Below are positions 6,217 to 7,160 of a stretch of DNA of 7,160 nt, one piece after another. Position numbers and translations under genes: made by a program. Where the stretch lies: positions 1 through 7,160 of the forward strand of contig CAINXF010000005.1 of the NCBI GenBank assembly GCA_903854795.1, in the 5' to 3' direction. Below the pieces are notes generated by a model that was not told the DNA's origin, ran no database searches, and saw nothing but the letters and a program-made list of their open reading frames with translations. Source of the DNA: Candidatus Kerfeldbacteria bacterium. GTDB taxonomy: Bacteria; Patescibacteriota; Patescibacteriia; SBBC01. Numbering within the stretch: position 1 is the first letter of the stretch; each line of letters begins with the position of its first letter.

Positions 6217-6234
6217 GTTGTATTCAAATTCAAC
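6217..6234. repeat. Imperfect 18-base palindrome
   Basis: GTTGTATTCAAATTCAAC is an imperfect inverted repeat with one T-T mismatch and a two-base centre. It lies two bases after the previous dyad. It could be a regulator-binding site, but no promoter was found close by to support this. Confidence 0.35.
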
Positions 6235-6391
6235 ATTTCCTCAGTCGATTTGGATCGGAACCACCTAACGATCACTCGGTGTCTAAATAATTACTAAGAT
6301 TGGCGCTATGTGCAACGTGAACGAAAGAAATCGCAAGGATGTCCGTAGCGCGCTGACCGTGTTGTTGTTATCCCCATAACCATTACGTAAC

Positions 6392-6420
6392 CCCGATCGG
6401 GCCGTCCTGATCGGGCTCTT
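6392..6420 (+). terminator. GC-rich terminator-like hairpin, weak T tract
   Basis: CCCGATC (6392-6398) pairs perfectly with GATCGGG (6409-6415). Inside it, GGG and CCT add two pairs and a wobble around a CCGT loop, so the stem is ten pairs long. The tail is CTCTT, a weak T tract. It may end a small transcript from the preceding AT-rich stretch, act as a back-up terminator for smc, or isolate the secreted-protein gene from upstream transcription. Confidence 0.5.
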
Positions 6421-6426
6421 CGTACA

Positions 6427-6465
6427 CTGTCGACCGGACGCGTGAGTCTCCAACGTCATCGACAG
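6427..6465. repeat. Inverted repeat CTGTCGA/TCGACAG
   Basis: CTGTCGA (6427-6433) and TCGACAG (6459-6465) are perfect inverted copies. An inner GACG (6437-6440) can also pair with CGTC (6454-6457), making a hairpin with a small internal loop. It lies between the terminator-like hairpin and the possible promoter of the secreted-protein gene. Its role is unknown. Confidence 0.4.
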
Positions 6466-6492
6466 GAATCTTCGCTCACAATTCGAACCGAC

Positions 6493-6524
6493 TTGCGCAG
6501 TCAAAGAATGCAGGGTGCTACATA
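6493..6524 (+). promoter_or_regulatory. Possible promoter of the secreted repeat-protein gene
   Basis: TGCTACATA (6516-6524) looks like an extended -10 element (TG, one base, then TACATA). TTGCGC (6493-6498) is a weak -35 at a long 20-base spacing. The predicted transcript would start near 6531 and carry a structured leader of about 165 bases. Support is modest. Confidence 0.35.
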
Positions 6525-6558
6525 AATATCTCCTGTGTTTCTCGTCCCCTTTCAACTA

Positions 6559-6635
6559 GAGACTTAGGTTGGTCTGCGCAGTTCCATGCCATGTGACGGC
6601 CATGTCATGGAGCCTCATTCACCAACCTAGGTCTC
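6559..6635 (+). promoter_or_regulatory. Long nested hairpin in the leader of the secreted-protein gene
   Basis: Arms GAGACTTAGGTTGGT (6559-6573) and ACCAACCTAGGTCTC (6621-6635) pair over 15 positions with a single G-U wobble. Inside, TCCATGCCATG (6583-6593) pairs with CATGTCATGGA (6601-6611) with one mismatch and a seven-base loop; a symmetric nine-by-nine internal loop separates the two stems. No T run follows, so it is not a simple terminator. It ends about 60 bases before the ATG. It could stabilise the mRNA, be cut by RNase III, or act as a switch. Confidence 0.6.
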
Positions 6636-6644
6636 CGGTCGAAA

Positions 6645-6691
6645 GAGGAGAGAGAACTCCTCGATATCAAACGACCTTGAAAGGGGGTGAT
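6645..6691 (+). promoter_or_regulatory. Leader hairpin GAGGAG/CTCCTC and near-perfect Shine-Dalgarno
   Basis: GAGGAG (6645-6650) pairs perfectly with CTCCTC (6657-6662) around a six-base loop, which hides a decoy GGAG. GGTCG (6637-6641) and CGACC (6672-6676) can close it as a lower stem. AAGGGGGTGAT (6681-6691) then matches the 16S rRNA 3' end at all eleven positions, counting one G-U wobble, and its G run ends seven bases before the ATG. This indicates strong translation of the next gene. Confidence 0.7.
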
Positions 6692-6694
6692 AGT

Positions 6695-7160
6695 ATGAAA
6701 AAAATCGTAGCAGGATTATCAGTCCTCGGCGTCATGGCCCTCGGGTTCAGCGCTCTCGCGGATACTTGGATCCCCAGCGGTGACATCCATTCGTCGGTGT
6801 CGGTCTCGACCACGAATAACGCTGAGATCTCGACGCTGGCAGGTTCCTTGTCGAACACCGGCGGTAACACCGCGAATGCGAGCACGTCCGGAAAGAAGGG
6901 CGGCTCGGCAACTGGCGGTGGCGTCATGACTGGCGACGCGATGGCAGGAGTTGGCGTCATGGTTGGTGCGAACAACACCACGATCGGCGTCGACCAAACC
7001 GGCCTATTCAGCACCGGCGGCGACACCTGGATCAACACCAAGGTGAAGACGACCAACAACGCTGAGATCAACACCACGGCGTTCGCAGTCTCGAACACGG
7101 GAATGAACTCCACGGACGCGAGTTCTAGCGGCAAGGGCTCCGCCCATGCCGGAATGATCA
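6695..7160 (+). CDS. Secreted Asn/Thr/Gly-rich repeat protein (3' end beyond window)
   Basis: The ORF opens at ATG 6695 with a near-perfect SD and is still open at the window end (155 codons seen). Residues 1-22 (MKK, a hydrophobic core, then FSALA before Asp23) form a clear Sec signal peptide, probably cut after ALA. The mature part has no Cys and is rich in Asn, Thr, Ser and Gly. It carries an approximately 80-residue repeat: NNAEI at 41-45 returns at 121-125, and SNTG-x-N at 53-58 returns at 133-138, each followed by an Ala-Ser/Gly-Lys-Gly stretch. The pattern resembles NTG-x-N repeat proteins that I associate with Patescibacteria, and more loosely amyloid or beta-solenoid surface proteins. 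A cell-surface or fibre role is inference. The gene is monocistronic as far as visible, with its own structured leader. Confidence 0.8.
   Translation, partial: MKKIVAGLSVLGVMALGFSALADTWIPSGDIHSSVSVSTTNNAEISTLAGSLSNTGGNTANASTSGKKGGSATGGGVMTGDAMAGVGVMVGANNTTIGVDQTGLFSTGGDTWINTKVKTTNNAEINTTAFAVSNTGMNSTDASSSGKGSAHAGMI
6779..7160 (+). repeat. Tandem 80-residue protein repeats (240-base period)
   Basis: Unit 1 runs from Gly29 (6779) to residue 108 (7018). Unit 2 starts at Gly109 (7019) and is cut by the window end. Anchors are GD at 29 and 109, TTNNAEI at 39 and 119, and SNTG at 53 and 133. The DNA copies have diverged, so the duplication is not recent and the units look maintained by selection on the protein. 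Confidence 0.7.

Larger units (their letters stand above)
6115..6390. other. AT-rich intergenic stretch without a convincing gene
   Basis: This stretch is visibly richer in A and T than the flanking genes and has several stops in all frames. I see no tRNA or known RNA. It holds a T6-CCTG-A6 dyad (6156-6171), two larger dyads listed separately, a six-base pairing GCGCTA (6303-6308) with TAGCGC (6346-6351), a small hairpin GTTAT-CCCC-ATAAC (6367-6380) and the palindrome TTACGTAA (6383-6390). A 23-codon ATG ORF (6308-6379) has no SD, and I do not call it a gene. Confidence 0.6.

Noticed and set aside
6308..6379. 23-codon ORF before the terminator-like hairpin, resembling an attenuator leader peptide
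   Set aside because: There is no SD, no run of a regulatory codon and no amino-acid gene downstream. The hairpin is followed by another promoter-like region rather than a coupled gene.
6478..6495. TTCGAA motif resembling a tRNA T-loop (minus strand)
   Set aside because: The flanking bases cannot form a five-base T stem, and no acceptor or anticodon arm was found.
6283..6555. Minus-strand ORF of 90 codons in the intergenic region
   Set aside because: It overlaps several hairpins and the terminator-like element, has no SD at its start and no family pattern. It is probably a chance ORF.

Overview
The window looks like chromosomal DNA of a compact, moderately GC-rich bacterium. The most likely group is Patescibacteria (the Candidate Phyla Radiation). 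This is inferred from the tight rpmF-nusB-rnc-DUF456-smc cluster, an 884-residue SMC with no recognisable hinge, few Shine-Dalgarno (SD) sequences in the housekeeping genes, and a secreted protein with NTG-x-N repeats. It is not proven: there is no rRNA gene here. All genes read with the standard code.

Layout. Positions 1-1213, minus strand, hold four tightly packed small genes that had to be read by hand. In transcription order these are a 127-residue protein of unknown function (1213-830), two tandem paralogous 59-residue proteins with an SH3/KOW-like pattern (845-666 and 663-484), and a Nudix-fold protein with a degenerate Nudix box (463-1, cut by the window edge). Positions 1281-1332 hold two divergent sigma70-type promoters whose -35 hexamers overlap by five bases. 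The minus promoter drives the four-gene cluster and the plus promoter drives the housekeeping operon. Positions 1367-6071, plus strand, hold rpmF (bL32), nusB, rnc (RNase III), a DUF456 membrane protein and smc, with short gaps or overlaps. The only larger gap in this operon is 85 bases before rnc, and it folds into a long hairpin. A strong intrinsic terminator at 6091-6114 ends the operon.

Positions 6115-6694 have no convincing gene. The first part is AT-rich with two dyads, followed by a terminator-like hairpin (6392-6420), another hairpin (6427-6465), a possible promoter near 6493-6524, and a long nested hairpin (6559-6635). A near-perfect SD at 6681-6691 then starts a secreted repeat protein (6695 onward) that runs off the window.

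How the genes fit together. The operon joins ribosome assembly (bL32), transcription antitermination and rRNA synthesis (NusB), rRNA and mRNA processing (RNase III) and chromosome compaction (SMC) under one promoter, so it is a growth-linked unit. The hairpin before rnc could be an RNase III autoregulation site. The shared promoter region could couple the unknown minus-strand cluster inversely to the housekeeping operon. The most unusual points are the hinge-less SMC with an acidic head insertion, the four-gene cluster with duplicated tiny proteins, and the structured leader of the surface protein gene.
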